Origin: Planotetraspora silvatica
GTDB taxonomy: Bacteria > Actinomycetota > Actinomycetes > Streptosporangiales > Streptosporangiaceae
Length of the DNA: 64,000 nt
Assembly (NCBI RefSeq): GCF_016863315.1
Contig: NZ_BOOQ01000021.1
Coordinates: forward strand, 62,001-126,000
Reading direction: 5' to 3'
The translations under genes and the position numbers were made by a program. This document shows positions 44,176 through 53,184 of the stretch, piece after piece; positions within the stretch are counted from its first letter, which is position 1, and the number at the start of each line of letters is the position of its first letter. The notes beneath the pieces are model-generated. The model ran no database searches. It had not been told where the DNA came from and saw only the letters and a program-made list of their open reading frames with translations.

Positions 44176-45312
44176 ATGACTCCCCCCCTCGGTTACCTGA
44201 CGACAGTGGCCCTCACCGCGGTCGGTGTGCTGCTCGGCCTTCGCCCGGTGGGCAGGCCGTGGCCGCTCGCCTATCTGAGCTTCCGCATCGGCATCGTGAT
44301 CGACGAGTTGCCCTTCGTCGTCCTCTACTGGCTCCTGGCCTCGACGGCGCTGGCTCTCGGCCAGGGCTCCATCGACCTACTGGGCGGGTGGCCGGCCGTC
44401 GTCGTGCTGGCCGGAATGGCGGTCGTCGTCCGGCAGGGGCTACGGACGGGCCCGGTCGTCGACCACGCCCTGGCCGAGGGCCTCGGCAGCGGGTGGCGCG
44501 CCGCCGCCGGCGTGAATCGGCGCCGCCGGCTCCCGCTCCTGCGCATCCTCTTCCTGCCGGTCGCGATACGCCCCCGCGACGTCGAGCGGCGGGCGGACAT
44601 CAGCTACGGCGACGCGGGCCGGCGCAATCTCCTCGACGTCTACCGCCATCGCTCCCACCCCTCGGGCGGTCCCCTGCTGATCCACCTGCACGGGGGCGGG
44701 TTCGACAGCGGCAGGAAGAACACTCAGTCGCTTCCTCTGATCCACCGGCTCGCACGGCGAGGGTGGGTGTGCGTCAGCGCGAACTACCGCCTCAGGCCTG
44801 CGGCCCGGTTCCCCGAGCACCTGGTCGACCTCAAGAAGGTGATCGCCTGGGCGCGGGAACACGCGCACGAGTACGGCGCCGACCCGTCGATGATCTTCGT
44901 TTCGGGCAGCTCCGCGGGAGGTCACCTCGCCTCGATGGCCGCCCTCACCCCCAACGACCCCGCCTTCCAGCCGGGATTCGAGCACGCGGACACCTCGGTC
45001 ACCGCCGTCGTCTCCCTGAACGGCTGGTACGGGAACTACTACGGCCAGGGCCCCGAATCCTCCCCCATGACCTACATCGGGCAGGACGCGCCGCCGTTCT
45101 TCATCGCACACGGCGACCGGGACTCGATCGCGCCCGTCGACGGCGCCCGGCTCTTCGCCGGGAAGCTGCGCGGCACCTCGTCCGCCCCGGTCGTCTACGC
45201 GGAGTTGCCCGGCGCGCAGCACGCGTTCGACCTGTTCCACTCCCCGCGTTTCGAAAGGGTCGTCGACGGGATCGAGGCCTTCGCCGCCTGGGTGCTCTCC
45301 CACCGGCGATAG
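44176..45312 (+). CDS. alpha/beta hydrolase with N-terminal membrane segments
   Basis: 378 residues. Residues 1-100 contain two or three hydrophobic helices (LTTVALTAVGVLLGL, VVLYWLLASTALALG, AVVVLAGMAVVV). The catalytic domain is of the BD-FAE/HSL esterase type: oxyanion motif LLIHLHGGGFDSGR, nucleophile FVSGSSAGGHLASM, acid in FFIAHGDRDSIAPVD and final His in PGAQHAFDLF. ATG 44176 was chosen, although an earlier start at 44125 is open. It is an esterase anchored to the membrane; the side is unclear. It is followed by a strong terminator that closes this region. Confidence 0.85.
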   Translation: MTPPLGYLTTVALTAVGVLLGLRPVGRPWPLAYLSFRIGIVIDELPFVVLYWLLASTALALGQGSIDLLGGWPAVVVLAGMAVVVRQGLRTGPVVDHALAEGLGSGWRAAAGVNRRRRLPLLRILFLPVAIRPRDVERRADISYGDAGRRNLLDVYRHRSHPSGGPLLIHLHGGGFDSGRKNTQSLPLIHRLARRGWVCVSANYRLRPAARFPEHLVDLKKVIAWAREHAHEYGADPSMIFVSGSSAGGHLASMAALTPNDPAFQPGFEHADTSVTAVVSLNGWYGNYYGQGPESSPMTYIGQDAPPFFIAHGDRDSIAPVDGARLFAGKLRGTSSAPVVYAELPGAQHAFDLFHSPRFERVVDGIEAFAAWVLSHRR

Positions 45313-45313
45313 G

Positions 45314-45359
45314 ACGCCGCCTCTTCGGGTGCCCGGCCGTGCGCCCGAAGAGGCGGCGT
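45314..45359. terminator. 16-bp-stem terminator at the left border of the CIS locus
   Basis: Perfect 16-bp arms 45314-45329 and 45344-45359 with a 14-nt loop begin 2 bp after the hydrolase stop and end in tt. The structure insulates the contractile-injection locus from upstream genes. Confidence 0.85.
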
Positions 45360-45369
45360 TAGGTGCACG

Positions 45370-45407
45370 TTGACCGCACGTTAGGGCCCGCTTCGCATAC
45401 TGACCGC
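45370..45407 (+). promoter_or_regulatory. candidate promoter of the CIS regulator, leaderless
   Basis: ttgacc (45370-45375) and catact (45396-45401) are separated by 20 bp, with the GTG start 7 nt after the -10. This is the layout of a leaderless actinobacterial transcript, and no ribosome binding site is seen. The direct repeat gcacgtt lies across the -35. Confidence 0.5.
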
Positions 45408-46022
45408 GTGAATCGCATCGCGGTGTACGTGCAGGCCCACGACCCCATCCTCCGAGCCGGGGTGACCAGTCAGCTGCGCCAGCGCCCCGAGGTGCGGCTG
45501 GTGGACCAGGACGAGGCGCGGGTCGCCCTCGTCGTCGGCGACACCGTCGACGAGGAGCTGCTGCGATCGTTGAAGGCCCTGCGCTGCCGGGCCGACCTGC
45601 GCATCCTCGTGATCTCCCGGCACGTCGACGACGCCGGCCTGATCGCGGTGATGGAGATCGGGGTCGCCGGGCTGGTCCGCCGGGCGGAGGCCACGCCCGA
45701 CCGGCTCCTGGCCATCGTCGAAGCGGCCTCCAAGGGAGAGGGATCCCTGCCGCCCGATCTGCTGGGCCGGCTGCTCTCCCAGGTGGGCAGCGTCCAGCGC
45801 GACGTGCTCGGCCCTCGCGGCCTGTCGTTCACCGGCCTCGCCGACCGGGAGGTGCAGGTGCTGCGCCTGGTCGCGGATGGTTACGACACCGCCGAGATAG
45901 CGGCGCGGCTCTGCTACTCCCAGCGCACCGTGAAGAGCGTCATGCACGACGTCACGACGCGGCTCAACCTGCGCAACCGCTCGCACGCGGTGGCCTACGC
46001 GCTGAGGAACGGCCTCCTGTGA
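45408..46022 (+). CDS. LuxR-type regulator with degenerate receiver, first gene of CIS locus
   Basis: 204 residues. The N-terminal half follows a response-regulator receiver in outline (VYVQAHDPILRAGVTSQLRQ ... RILVISRHVDDAGLIAVMEI ... GLVRRAEATPDRLLAIVEAA). It lacks the usual DD acidic pair and a clear phospho-acceptor Asp at the end of strand 3, where VALVVGDTVDEE occurs. The C-terminal LuxR HTH is intact (LADREVQVLRLVADGYDTAE and YSQRTVKSVMHDVTTRLNLR). GTG 45408 is probably leaderless. The stop overlaps the next start (GTGA), so it is coupled to the CIS genes and is their likely regulator. Confidence 0.88.
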   Translation: MNRIAVYVQAHDPILRAGVTSQLRQRPEVRLVDQDEARVALVVGDTVDEELLRSLKALRCRADLRILVISRHVDDAGLIAVMEIGVAGLVRRAEATPDRLLAIVEAASKGEGSLPPDLLGRLLSQVGSVQRDVLGPRGLSFTGLADREVQVLRLVADGYDTAEIAARLCYSQRTVKSVMHDVTTRLNLRNRSHAVAYALRNGLL

Positions 46023-46636
46023 TCCACGAAATCGACGAGGCCCTGCGGAACCTGATCCGCGAGAACGCGCTAGCCGGCAGCGGAATCGAGGTGCTGCTGG
46101 AGGCGCCGACGAAGGAGTGGGCGGCCCGGCGGAACACCCCCACCGTCAACATGTACCTCTACGACATCCGCGAGGACCTGCGCAGGCGCGAACTGGGCCG
46201 GATCCCGGAGTACGACTCCGACGGCCGGATCGCGGCACGCCACCGGCCGCCTCGCCACATGAAGCTGTCCTACCTCGTCACCGCCTGGACGCAGCGGCCG
46301 GAGGACGAGCACCGGCTGCTCTCGTCGATGCTCGTCGTCCTGCTCGCCAACGAGATGATGCCGCCGTCGCGGCTCACCGGTTCCCTGGCCGAACTGGGGC
46401 TTCCCGTGCCGATGACCGTGGCGTCGCCGCCTCCGGAGGACCGCGCGTTCGCCGACGTCTGGACGGCGCTCGGCGGCGAGCTGAAGCCCTCCCTGGACGT
46501 GGTCGTCAGCGTGCCCGTTCCCGCCGTGCCGCCGGAGCCGGCCGCCCCGCTGGTGACGGAGGACCTGGTCGCCCGCGTCGTGACCAGGCAGACCCGCGTC
46601 GCGATGTCCCGCCAGGCGAAGGACCGGCGACCGTGA
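46019..46636 (+). CDS. Pvc16/DUF4255 family CIS protein (tail terminator or cap)
   Basis: 205 residues. The DUF4255 start IHEIDEALRNLIRENALAGS is followed by NTPTVNMYLYDIREDLRRRE, a family signature. HMKLSYLVTAWTQRPEDEHR and LLSSMLVVLLANEMMPPSRL are typical later. In Photorhabdus PVC and Serratia Afp the homologue (Pvc16/Afp16) caps the distal end and sets sheath-tube length. It is joined to both neighbours by 4-nt overlaps. The Ala/Pro-rich stretch after residue 165 is variable. Confidence 0.92.
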   Translation: MIHEIDEALRNLIRENALAGSGIEVLLEAPTKEWAARRNTPTVNMYLYDIREDLRRRELGRIPEYDSDGRIAARHRPPRHMKLSYLVTAWTQRPEDEHRLLSSMLVVLLANEMMPPSRLTGSLAELGLPVPMTVASPPPEDRAFADVWTALGGELKPSLDVVVSVPVPAVPPEPAAPLVTEDLVARVVTRQTRVAMSRQAKDRRP

Positions 46637-48708
46637 CCGACCCCAGCGTGACGCACCTGTTCGGGCGGCTCGGTCTCGTCGAGCGGCGGGTCCGCGGCGC
46701 CGTCGCCGCCCTCCGCGCCCGTGATCCGATCCCGGACGACCCCTTCCGCGGCCTCTACCTCTCCGACCAGGCGATCGACGAGATCCTACGATCGCGACGG
46801 CTGCCCATCGGGGACGGCGATCCGGGTCTCGCCGAAGTGGAGGCCGCCGCGGACCAGGCGGAGGCCGCGGGCGGCCGGTCCCGGCTCCGCCACCTCACCG
46901 CCGCCGCCCGCCTGAGCCACCTCGATGTCGAACTGCTGCTCGCCGCCGTGCTGCCCGACGTGGACAGCCGCTACGAGCAGCTCTACGGCTATCTGAACGA
47001 CGACGTCACGCGGCGGCGGGCCACGGCCGGGCTCGCCCTCCGACTCTGCGGCATGCAGGAGGCCTCGGCCCACGCGCGGGCCAGGCTGGACGCGCTGGCC
47101 GATCTCGGGCTCCTGGTCGTGGAGGAGCCCGAGCGGCCGCTGCTGTCCCGCACGCTCCGGGTGCCGGACCGGGTGGTCGCGCACCTGCTCGGCGACGACC
47201 GGCCCGACCCCGCGCTCGCGGCGGTTCTCACCCTCCCCGCGGCCGGCGCGACAGCCGACACGGCAGCCGGCAGAGCAGGCGAGACGGCAGCCGGGGGGCG
47301 GGCAACGGTGACGCTCCCCGGAGCCGAACGGCTGGCGCGAGCCGTACTGAACGGTGTCCGCCTCATCTACCTGCGGGAACGCGCCGGAGGAAGCGGGCAC
47401 GCCCTCGCCGTGGCCGCGCTGTCCCGAGCGGGCGCCGGCGCGCTCTGCGCGGACGCCGCCCGGCTCACCCCCGACCTCGCGCGCTCCCTCTACCGGGAGG
47501 CGCTGCTCACCGGGCGCGGAATCGTCCTCGGTCCGATCTCCGGACCGCTTCCCGCGCCGCCGACCGCGGACGTCGTCGTCATCATGTACGGCACGGCCCC
47601 CTTCGACCCGCACTGGAGCTCCACTCCCCCGCTGCCGGCCGACGTCGAAGCCGTGCCCGGCGCGGTGCGGGCGGAGTTGTGGCGCGACGCGCTGAACGGC
47701 CGGCTCGCGCCGGGAGCCGACCCGGACGCGGCGACCGCCCATTTCACGCTGGGCCCCCAGCAGATCACCCGGGCGGCGACGGCGGCCACCCTCATCGCGC
47801 TCGCGGAGGAGAGCCCGCTGCGCGCCGACCATCTGCGGCTCGGCGCACGCGCCCAGAACGCGGGCGGCCTCGAACGGCTGGCCCGCAGAATCGAGCCGGC
47901 CGTGGGCTGGGACGATCTCGTCCTTCCCCCCGACGTCACGGCACAACTGCGGGAGCTCGCCGCACGGGCGATGCACCGGGACACGGTGCTCGGCGAATGG
48001 CGGATGCGGCCGGGAGGCGGGCGCGGCCGTGGCGTGACCGCCCTGTTCGCGGGCGACTCGGGCACGGGCAAGACCATGTCGGCGGAGGTCATCGCCGCGT
48101 CGCTCGGGCTCGACCTGTACACCGTGAACCTGGCGACCGTCGTCGACAAGTACGTCGGCGAGACCGAGAAGAACCTGGAGCGGATCTTCGCCGAGGCGTC
48201 CGGGGTCAACGGCGTCCTGCTGTTCGACGAGGCCGACGCGATCTTCGGCAGGCGTTCGGAGGTCCGCGACGCGCACGACAGGTACGCCAACATCGAGAGC
48301 GCGTACCTGTTGCAGCGCATGGAGACCTTCGACGGACTCGCGATCCTGGCCACCAACCTGCGCGCCAACCTCGACGAGGCCTTCACCCGGCGGCTCGACC
48401 AGGTGGTGGACTTCCCCGTGCCCTCCTCCGACCTGCGGCGCACGTTGTGGGACCGGTGCCTGGGGGCGCGGCTGCCACGCGACCCCGACGTGGACCTCGA
48501 CTTCCTCGCGCGCTCCTTCGAACTCGCGGGCGGGCACATCCGGTCGGTCGCGATCACGGCCGCCTACCTGGCGGCGACGTCAGGTGAACCAGTGTGCATG
48601 GCGGACGTCGTCGGGGCCGTCGCCCGGGAGTACCGCAAACTCGGACGGCTCTGCCTGGAGCGGGAGTTCGGGTCCTATCTCTCCCTCGTCAGCCCGGAGC
48701 GTCAATGA
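46633..48708 (+). CDS. CIS-associated AAA+ ATPase (Pvc15-like)
   Basis: 691 residues. The N-terminal 440 residues (GLYLSDQAIDEILRSRRLPI, RLSHLDVELLLAAVLPDVDS) match the long helical domain of eCIS ATPases. The AAA+ module has Walker A GDSGTGKT at 474-481, Walker B LLFDEADAIFGRRSEV with Asp532/Glu533, sensor-1 LAILATNLRANLDEAF and the arginine finger region RRLDQVVDFP. In related systems the ATPase is needed for assembly or cargo loading. GTG 46633 overlaps the DUF4255 stop by 4 nt. Confidence 0.95.
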   Translation: MTDPSVTHLFGRLGLVERRVRGAVAALRARDPIPDDPFRGLYLSDQAIDEILRSRRLPIGDGDPGLAEVEAAADQAEAAGGRSRLRHLTAAARLSHLDVELLLAAVLPDVDSRYEQLYGYLNDDVTRRRATAGLALRLCGMQEASAHARARLDALADLGLLVVEEPERPLLSRTLRVPDRVVAHLLGDDRPDPALAAVLTLPAAGATADTAAGRAGETAAGGRATVTLPGAERLARAVLNGVRLIYLRERAGGSGHALAVAALSRAGAGALCADAARLTPDLARSLYREALLTGRGIVLGPISGPLPAPPTADVVVIMYGTAPFDPHWSSTPPLPADVEAVPGAVRAELWRDALNGRLAPGADPDAATAHFTLGPQQITRAATAATLIALAEESPLRADHLRLGARAQNAGGLERLARRIEPAVGWDDLVLPPDVTAQLRELAARAMHRDTVLGEWRMRPGGGRGRGVTALFAGDSGTGKTMSAEVIAASLGLDLYTVNLATVVDKYVGETEKNLERIFAEASGVNGVLLFDEADAIFGRRSEVRDAHDRYANIESAYLLQRMETFDGLAILATNLRANLDEAFTRRLDQVVDFPVPSSDLRRTLWDRCLGARLPRDPDVDLDFLARSFELAGGHIRSVAITAAYLAATSGEPVCMADVVGAVAREYRKLGRLCLEREFGSYLSLVSPERQ

Positions 48709-50579
48709 ACTGCATCAGTTGCGGCACCAGCAATCCACCCGGAGCCCGGTTCTGCGCGAACCCCGGCTGCGGGGCGTATCTCTCCTGGTCCGGGCAGGCC
48801 CCGGCCGAGGAGAGGCAACCGCAGACCTCGTTGCGGCCACAGGCGGGCGGCAAGACGGGAATGCGGATGGAACTCGACGTCACGGACCTGGCGGCCGAGC
48901 CCGGCACCGGCGCGCACGCACGGGCCACCGTGCACAACACCGGGACCCGGGTCGAGCGGTTCGCGCTGACCGTCACCGGCACCGCGGCCCGCTGGGCCGC
49001 GGTCGACCCCGGAGAGCTCACGGTCTACCCGGGCGACGCCGCCACCGCGACGGTCACGTTCACGCCGCCCCGCTCCCCCGCCGGACCGGCGGGCACCTGG
49101 GACTTCGTCGTGGCGGCGGCCTCCATGGTCAGCGGCGGCCTGCGCGACGACGTGCCCGGCAGGCTCACGATCGGGAGGTTCCACGCGCTGAAGGCCGTCC
49201 TGTCACCCGCAGCGTCCCGTGGCGGCGTCCGTACGCGGCACTCGCTGATGCTGGAGAACCAGGGCAACGCCCCGGAGGACCTGCGGCTCGGCGCCACCGA
49301 CGCGGAGAACGAGTTACGCATCGGGCTGCCCGCCCAGGTGCGGCTCGACCCCGGCAGGGCGACGGTCCCCGTCGAGGTCGGGGCGGCGCCCGCGACGTTC
49401 GGCATGCCGAAACGGGTGCCGTTCACGGTCGTCGTCACCCCGGCGGGCGAACCACCCGTCACCGTGGAGGGCACCCGCATAGTCACCCCCCGCTTCGGCC
49501 GCTGGCCGCTGATCGTGGCGCCTGTGCTGGTCGTCGCCCTCGTCGCGGGCGTCCTCGCGCTGACCCGTTCCTCCACCGGCCCGCCCGCCACGGCGGGTGC
49601 GGGGAGCACGGCCGCCGCGGACGGCGGGGACGGCGGCTCGGACACGACCGCCACAGAGAAGGCCACGGAGGAAGGCACGAAGAAAGCGGAGAACTCGGCC
49701 GCACCGGGCGGCGGGGCGAAGCCCACCCCCAAGGCGACCGTGAAGAAGACGCAGAAGCCGGTGACCCCTCCGGCGTACGTCGCGGGCAAGGGCGAGCTCA
49801 CGGGCGGCGTGGCCGAGGTCGCCGTACGGAACCTCGCCTCCGGCACGAGGATCTTCCTCACGCCGGATCTGACCGCCATCACGATGGCGGGCACGACCAT
49901 TGGCGACGACCGTCCGCGCACCGGGGGCAACTTCCCCGCCGCGGCGCTGCGGGTGACCGGGCGGGAGAAGAGCTCGTTCCAGGTCGGGCCGGTCACCGGT
50001 GATTCGCCTGACGGCCTGCGTTTCAGCTATCTCGTGGTCGACCGGCAGCGGGGAACCCTCGGCGGCCTGCCGTACGAGGCGGGCAGTGCGCGCATCGGAA
50101 CCGGCCAGCAACGGGTGCAGGTCTCCGGCATCGAGACCGCGACCCCGGACAGCGTGATCATCCTGACCGTGCGGGAGGGCGGCCAGGCCGTACGGATCGA
50201 CGACAAGGAGCAGGGCGGCTTCATCGCGTCGACCCTCGACGCCTCGGCCGCGACGGCCGAGGTGGCCTTCGACTACCTCGTCGTGGACCCGGCCGGGGAC
50301 GGGAAGGGGCAGGCGAAGGCCGCCGCCGGGCTCGCCAGGACCGTCCCGGGCAACGTCGGCGTCGCCGCTCCCCGGCTGGAGCACGACGTGATCGGCCCCC
50401 GATCGGCGGTCCTCCTCACGCCGGACGCCACGAGTTACCGGGACGACGCCGGCCTCTACGCCTCGGCGTTGACGGACGTCTGCGTGCTGAGCCAGGGCGA
50501 CGGCTTCGCCGAGGTCGAGCCGTTCTACACCCGGCGACCATTCGTGAAGATCCCATATGACTGGCTGGTCGTGACATGA
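48705..50579 (+). CDS. zinc-ribbon single-pass membrane protein, copy 1
   Basis: 624 residues. A zinc ribbon with Cys3, Cys6, Cys17 and Cys22 (CxxC...CxxxxC) opens the protein. Two Ig-like beta-sandwich regions follow (about 55-150 and 160-255: TVHNTGTRVERFALTVTGTA, LENQGNAPEDLRLGATDAEN), then one membrane helix near 267-287 (WPLIVAPVLVVALVAGVLAL), a charged Glu/Lys/Thr linker and a long C-terminal beta-rich domain (about 365-624). The cytoplasmic zinc part and outer C-terminus suit a sensor or membrane anchor. Start overlaps the ATPase stop (ATGA). It is the first of three tandem paralogues. Confidence 0.85.
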   Translation: MNCISCGTSNPPGARFCANPGCGAYLSWSGQAPAEERQPQTSLRPQAGGKTGMRMELDVTDLAAEPGTGAHARATVHNTGTRVERFALTVTGTAARWAAVDPGELTVYPGDAATATVTFTPPRSPAGPAGTWDFVVAAASMVSGGLRDDVPGRLTIGRFHALKAVLSPAASRGGVRTRHSLMLENQGNAPEDLRLGATDAENELRIGLPAQVRLDPGRATVPVEVGAAPATFGMPKRVPFTVVVTPAGEPPVTVEGTRIVTPRFGRWPLIVAPVLVVALVAGVLALTRSSTGPPATAGAGSTAAADGGDGGSDTTATEKATEEGTKKAENSAAPGGGAKPTPKATVKKTQKPVTPPAYVAGKGELTGGVAEVAVRNLASGTRIFLTPDLTAITMAGTTIGDDRPRTGGNFPAAALRVTGREKSSFQVGPVTGDSPDGLRFSYLVVDRQRGTLGGLPYEAGSARIGTGQQRVQVSGIETATPDSVIILTVREGGQAVRIDDKEQGGFIASTLDASAATAEVAFDYLVVDPAGDGKGQAKAAAGLARTVPGNVGVAAPRLEHDVIGPRSAVLLTPDATSYRDDAGLYASALTDVCVLSQGDGFAEVEPFYTRRPFVKIPYDWLVVT

Positions 50580-51598
50580 CTTTGACATGCGCCAAGTGCG
50601 GCTTCCAGAACGTCGGCGGCGCCCAGTTCTGCGCGAACCAGACGTGCGGCGCCTACCTTCCGTGGGACCGTGCCCGGCAGCCGGAGACGGGCCGGGTACC
50701 CGTCGCCGAGCAGCGCGCGGGCCTGCGCGTCGATCTCGCGGAGGCGTCCCTGACGGTCGAGCCTGGTCAGACGATCGGGACCCAGGTGACGATCCACAAC
50801 ACCGGGACCCGCGTCGAGCAGTTCCAGCTGCGGCTGTTCGGGCCCGCCGCCGCGTGGGGGCAGGCCGACCCGGCCGAGCTCGCCGTCTATCCGGGCACCA
50901 AGGCCACCTGTGCGTTGCGCTTCACCCCGCCCCGCTCGTCGGCGGCCGGCGCCGGCCGGTGGGATTTCGGCGTCCTCGTCGAGTCGTCGGTCAACACCGG
51001 TCTGCACGCGGACGCGACCGGCTGGCTCACGGTCGGCACGTTCTCCGCGCTCACGGCCGAGCTGTGGCCGCAGGTCACGCGTGGCCGGGGAACGACGGAG
51101 CACTCCCTCATCCTCGACAACCAGGGCAACCTCTCCGAGGTGGTGAAGCTGAGCGCCACCGACGAGTCCGGCGAGCTCCGGCTCGACCTGCCCACATCGG
51201 TCTCCGCCGTTCCCGGCCGGACGACCGTGCCCATCAGGGTGACCGTGGTGAGCGGCCAGGACGACGGCCGGACCTACCGCTTCACCGTCACCGCGGCCGC
51301 GCGCGACCGCGCGCCGATCACCGTGAACGGCTCCCGCGCGGTCCCGGCTCCGCCGCCGCGGCCTAAGCCGGCGCCCGCGCCTCCGCCGCCGCCGCGGCCC
51401 GAGCCGCCGCCGGAACCGCCCCGGCCCCAGGTCGTGTACGTTCCGTCGGGAGTCCAGCGGCAGCGCAGGGCAGGCTGCCTCGGCGGGCTGGCCAGACTGG
51501 TGCTCTGGTGTGTCGTCATCGCCCTGCTGCTCGCGGCCGCATCCTGGGCGTACGACAACCAGGACCAGGTGCGATCGTGGCTGGAGGGGTTGCAATGA
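50576..51598 (+). CDS. zinc-ribbon single-pass membrane protein, copy 2
   Basis: 340 residues. Zinc ribbon Cys5, Cys8, Cys19, Cys24; two beta-sandwich regions (VTIHNTGTRVEQFQLRLFGP and LILDNQGNLSEVVKLSATDE) as in copy 1. A Pro-rich stretch of PPPRPKPAPAPPPP type precedes a membrane helix near the C-terminus (LARLVLWCVVIALLLAAASW, about 305-325) and a 15-residue tail. It lacks the long extracytoplasmic domain of copies 1 and 3. Start overlaps the previous stop (ATGA). Confidence 0.85.
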   Translation: MTLTCAKCGFQNVGGAQFCANQTCGAYLPWDRARQPETGRVPVAEQRAGLRVDLAEASLTVEPGQTIGTQVTIHNTGTRVEQFQLRLFGPAAAWGQADPAELAVYPGTKATCALRFTPPRSSAAGAGRWDFGVLVESSVNTGLHADATGWLTVGTFSALTAELWPQVTRGRGTTEHSLILDNQGNLSEVVKLSATDESGELRLDLPTSVSAVPGRTTVPIRVTVVSGQDDGRTYRFTVTAAARDRAPITVNGSRAVPAPPPRPKPAPAPPPPPRPEPPPEPPRPQVVYVPSGVQRQRRAGCLGGLARLVLWCVVIALLLAAASWAYDNQDQVRSWLEGLQ

Positions 51599-53067
51599 GC
51601 GTCACGTGTGCGGTCTGCGGCCAGGTCAACGCCGAAGGCACCCAGTTCTGCGTCAACCCCTCCTGCGGCGCGTACCTGCCGTGGGACCGGGCGGCGGCCC
51701 ATGGCCCATCCGCCCAGGAGCCGCCGCCGGCGGACCCGCGGGGTTCGAGTGTTCCCCCTCACCCGCCGCAGCCGGAGGCGCAACCGCAGACCGCCCGGCA
51801 CGAGCGGGTGGAACAGGAGCAGCGGTCGGGGGCGCGGATCGAGCTCGCGGACCCGGCGCTCACGGTCGACCCCGGGCAGATCGCGGAGACCCAGGCGACC
51901 ATCCACAACACCGGGAACCGGGTGGAGCGGTTCCTGGTCCGCGTCTCCGGCCCCGCGGCGTCCTGGGCGAGCGTCGAGCCCGCCGACCTCACCGTCTATC
52001 CCGGCCGTCCGGGTGTCTGCACCGTGAGGTTCACGCCCTCCCGCCAGGCGGCCTCGTCCGCGGGCACGTGGAGCTTCGGTGTGCTCGCCGACTCGCAGGT
52101 CACCTCCGGTCTGCAGGCGAGCGCCGTCGGAGCCGTGCACCTGGGCGGTTACCGGTCGCTCACGCTGGCGCTCGAACCGGGCGCCGCCCGCGGCGGGAGC
52201 CGTACGACGCAGACACTGCTGATCGACAACCAGGGCAACGTTCCCGAGCGGTTACGACTCACCGCGTCCGACACCGACGGGCTGCTGACTTTCGAACTCC
52301 CGGCGGGCACGACCGTCGAGCCGGGCAGGTCGGCGGTCCCGTTCCAGGTGCACGCCCGGCAGGAATGGCTGGGCAAGCCGCAGCGGGTTCCGTTCCACGT
52401 CGTGGCCACGCCGGAGGAGGGTCAGCCGGTGAGCGCCAACGGCGTACGGATCGTCCAGCCGCGGCTGGGCGTGCTGCCGCTGGTCCTGGCCGGCGCCTTG
52501 GTGGCCGTCCTCGCCGGGGGTCTGGCGCTCAACCTGCGGCCGTCCTCGTCCGACTCGGGATCCGGCCCGCTCGTGGTGGCGGGATCGCCCACGCAGGAGG
52601 ACGCCTCTCCGGCTCCGGGCGTCACGATGCGGCCTCCTGAACCACCCTCGCCGTCGCCTTCTCCCCCTCCTGCTCCGTCGCCGTCACCGTCACCTTCGCC
52701 GTCGCCGCGGGTGAAGACCCCCGCACCTCCTCCGGTGAACCCCGCGTCGCAACTGCTCGTCGAGTATCACCGGGCGGGCGGCTTCGCCGGGTTCGCCGAT
52801 CGGATCACGGTGTTCGGGGACGGCCGCGCCACGGTCACCCGGGTGACGACCAACGTGGACACCACCCTCACGCCCGAGGAGTTGACCGGCCTCACCGAGA
52901 ATCTCGAGCGACTGCAACTCGGCGAACCCGCGCCAGAACCCGGCGGGGCCGACCACATCACGTACGAGCTGATCGTGGACGGCGAGCGGTCCGTCCGTTA
53001 CGACGCCCTGCCGCAGGACTGGCAGGACGTGACGGCCATCCTCGACCAGGTGATCGAGCGCCAGTAG
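51595..53067 (+). CDS. zinc-ribbon single-pass membrane protein, copy 3
   Basis: 490 residues. Zinc ribbon Cys5, Cys8, Cys19, Cys24; a Pro-rich linker; two beta-sandwich regions (ATIHNTGNRVERFLVRVSGP, LIDNQGNVPERLRLTASDTD); a membrane helix near 291-313 (LGVLPLVLAGALVAVLAGGL); a Pro/Ser wall-spanning linker (SPSPSPPPAPSPSPSPSPSP); then a separate C-terminal domain (LLVEYHRAGGFAGFADRITV ...). That domain resembles stand-alone exported proteins of actinomycetes. It is the last gene of the overlapping block; hairpins follow. Confidence 0.85.
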   Translation: MSVTCAVCGQVNAEGTQFCVNPSCGAYLPWDRAAAHGPSAQEPPPADPRGSSVPPHPPQPEAQPQTARHERVEQEQRSGARIELADPALTVDPGQIAETQATIHNTGNRVERFLVRVSGPAASWASVEPADLTVYPGRPGVCTVRFTPSRQAASSAGTWSFGVLADSQVTSGLQASAVGAVHLGGYRSLTLALEPGAARGGSRTTQTLLIDNQGNVPERLRLTASDTDGLLTFELPAGTTVEPGRSAVPFQVHARQEWLGKPQRVPFHVVATPEEGQPVSANGVRIVQPRLGVLPLVLAGALVAVLAGGLALNLRPSSSDSGSGPLVVAGSPTQEDASPAPGVTMRPPEPPSPSPSPPPAPSPSPSPSPSPRVKTPAPPPVNPASQLLVEYHRAGGFAGFADRITVFGDGRATVTRVTTNVDTTLTPEELTGLTENLERLQLGEPAPEPGGADHITYELIVDGERSVRYDALPQDWQDVTAILDQVIERQ

Positions 53068-53081
53068 GGAGGGCCGTGCTC

Positions 53082-53124
53082 GAAGGGGCGGTCCCCGCCG
53101 CCCTTTCGTACGGACCTCCGGTCC
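53082..53124 (+). terminator. hairpins after the zinc-ribbon genes
   Basis: A G+C-rich stem around 53082-53106 (arms related to aagggcgg) ends in ttt. A second short stem ggacc/ggtcc (53112-53124) is followed by ttctt. Together they probably end the first CIS transcript and precede a separate one. Confidence 0.5.
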
Positions 53125-53184
53125 TTCTTGCCCGCTGCGGAGCGTGTCAGCGTCGGGGAAACGACACTGCTCCCAGGGGGCGCT

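Noticed and set aside
46117-46632. Longer N-terminus for the AAA+ ATPase (start at 46117)
   Set aside because: It would lie over the whole DUF4255 gene; the coupled GTG at 46633 explains the start.
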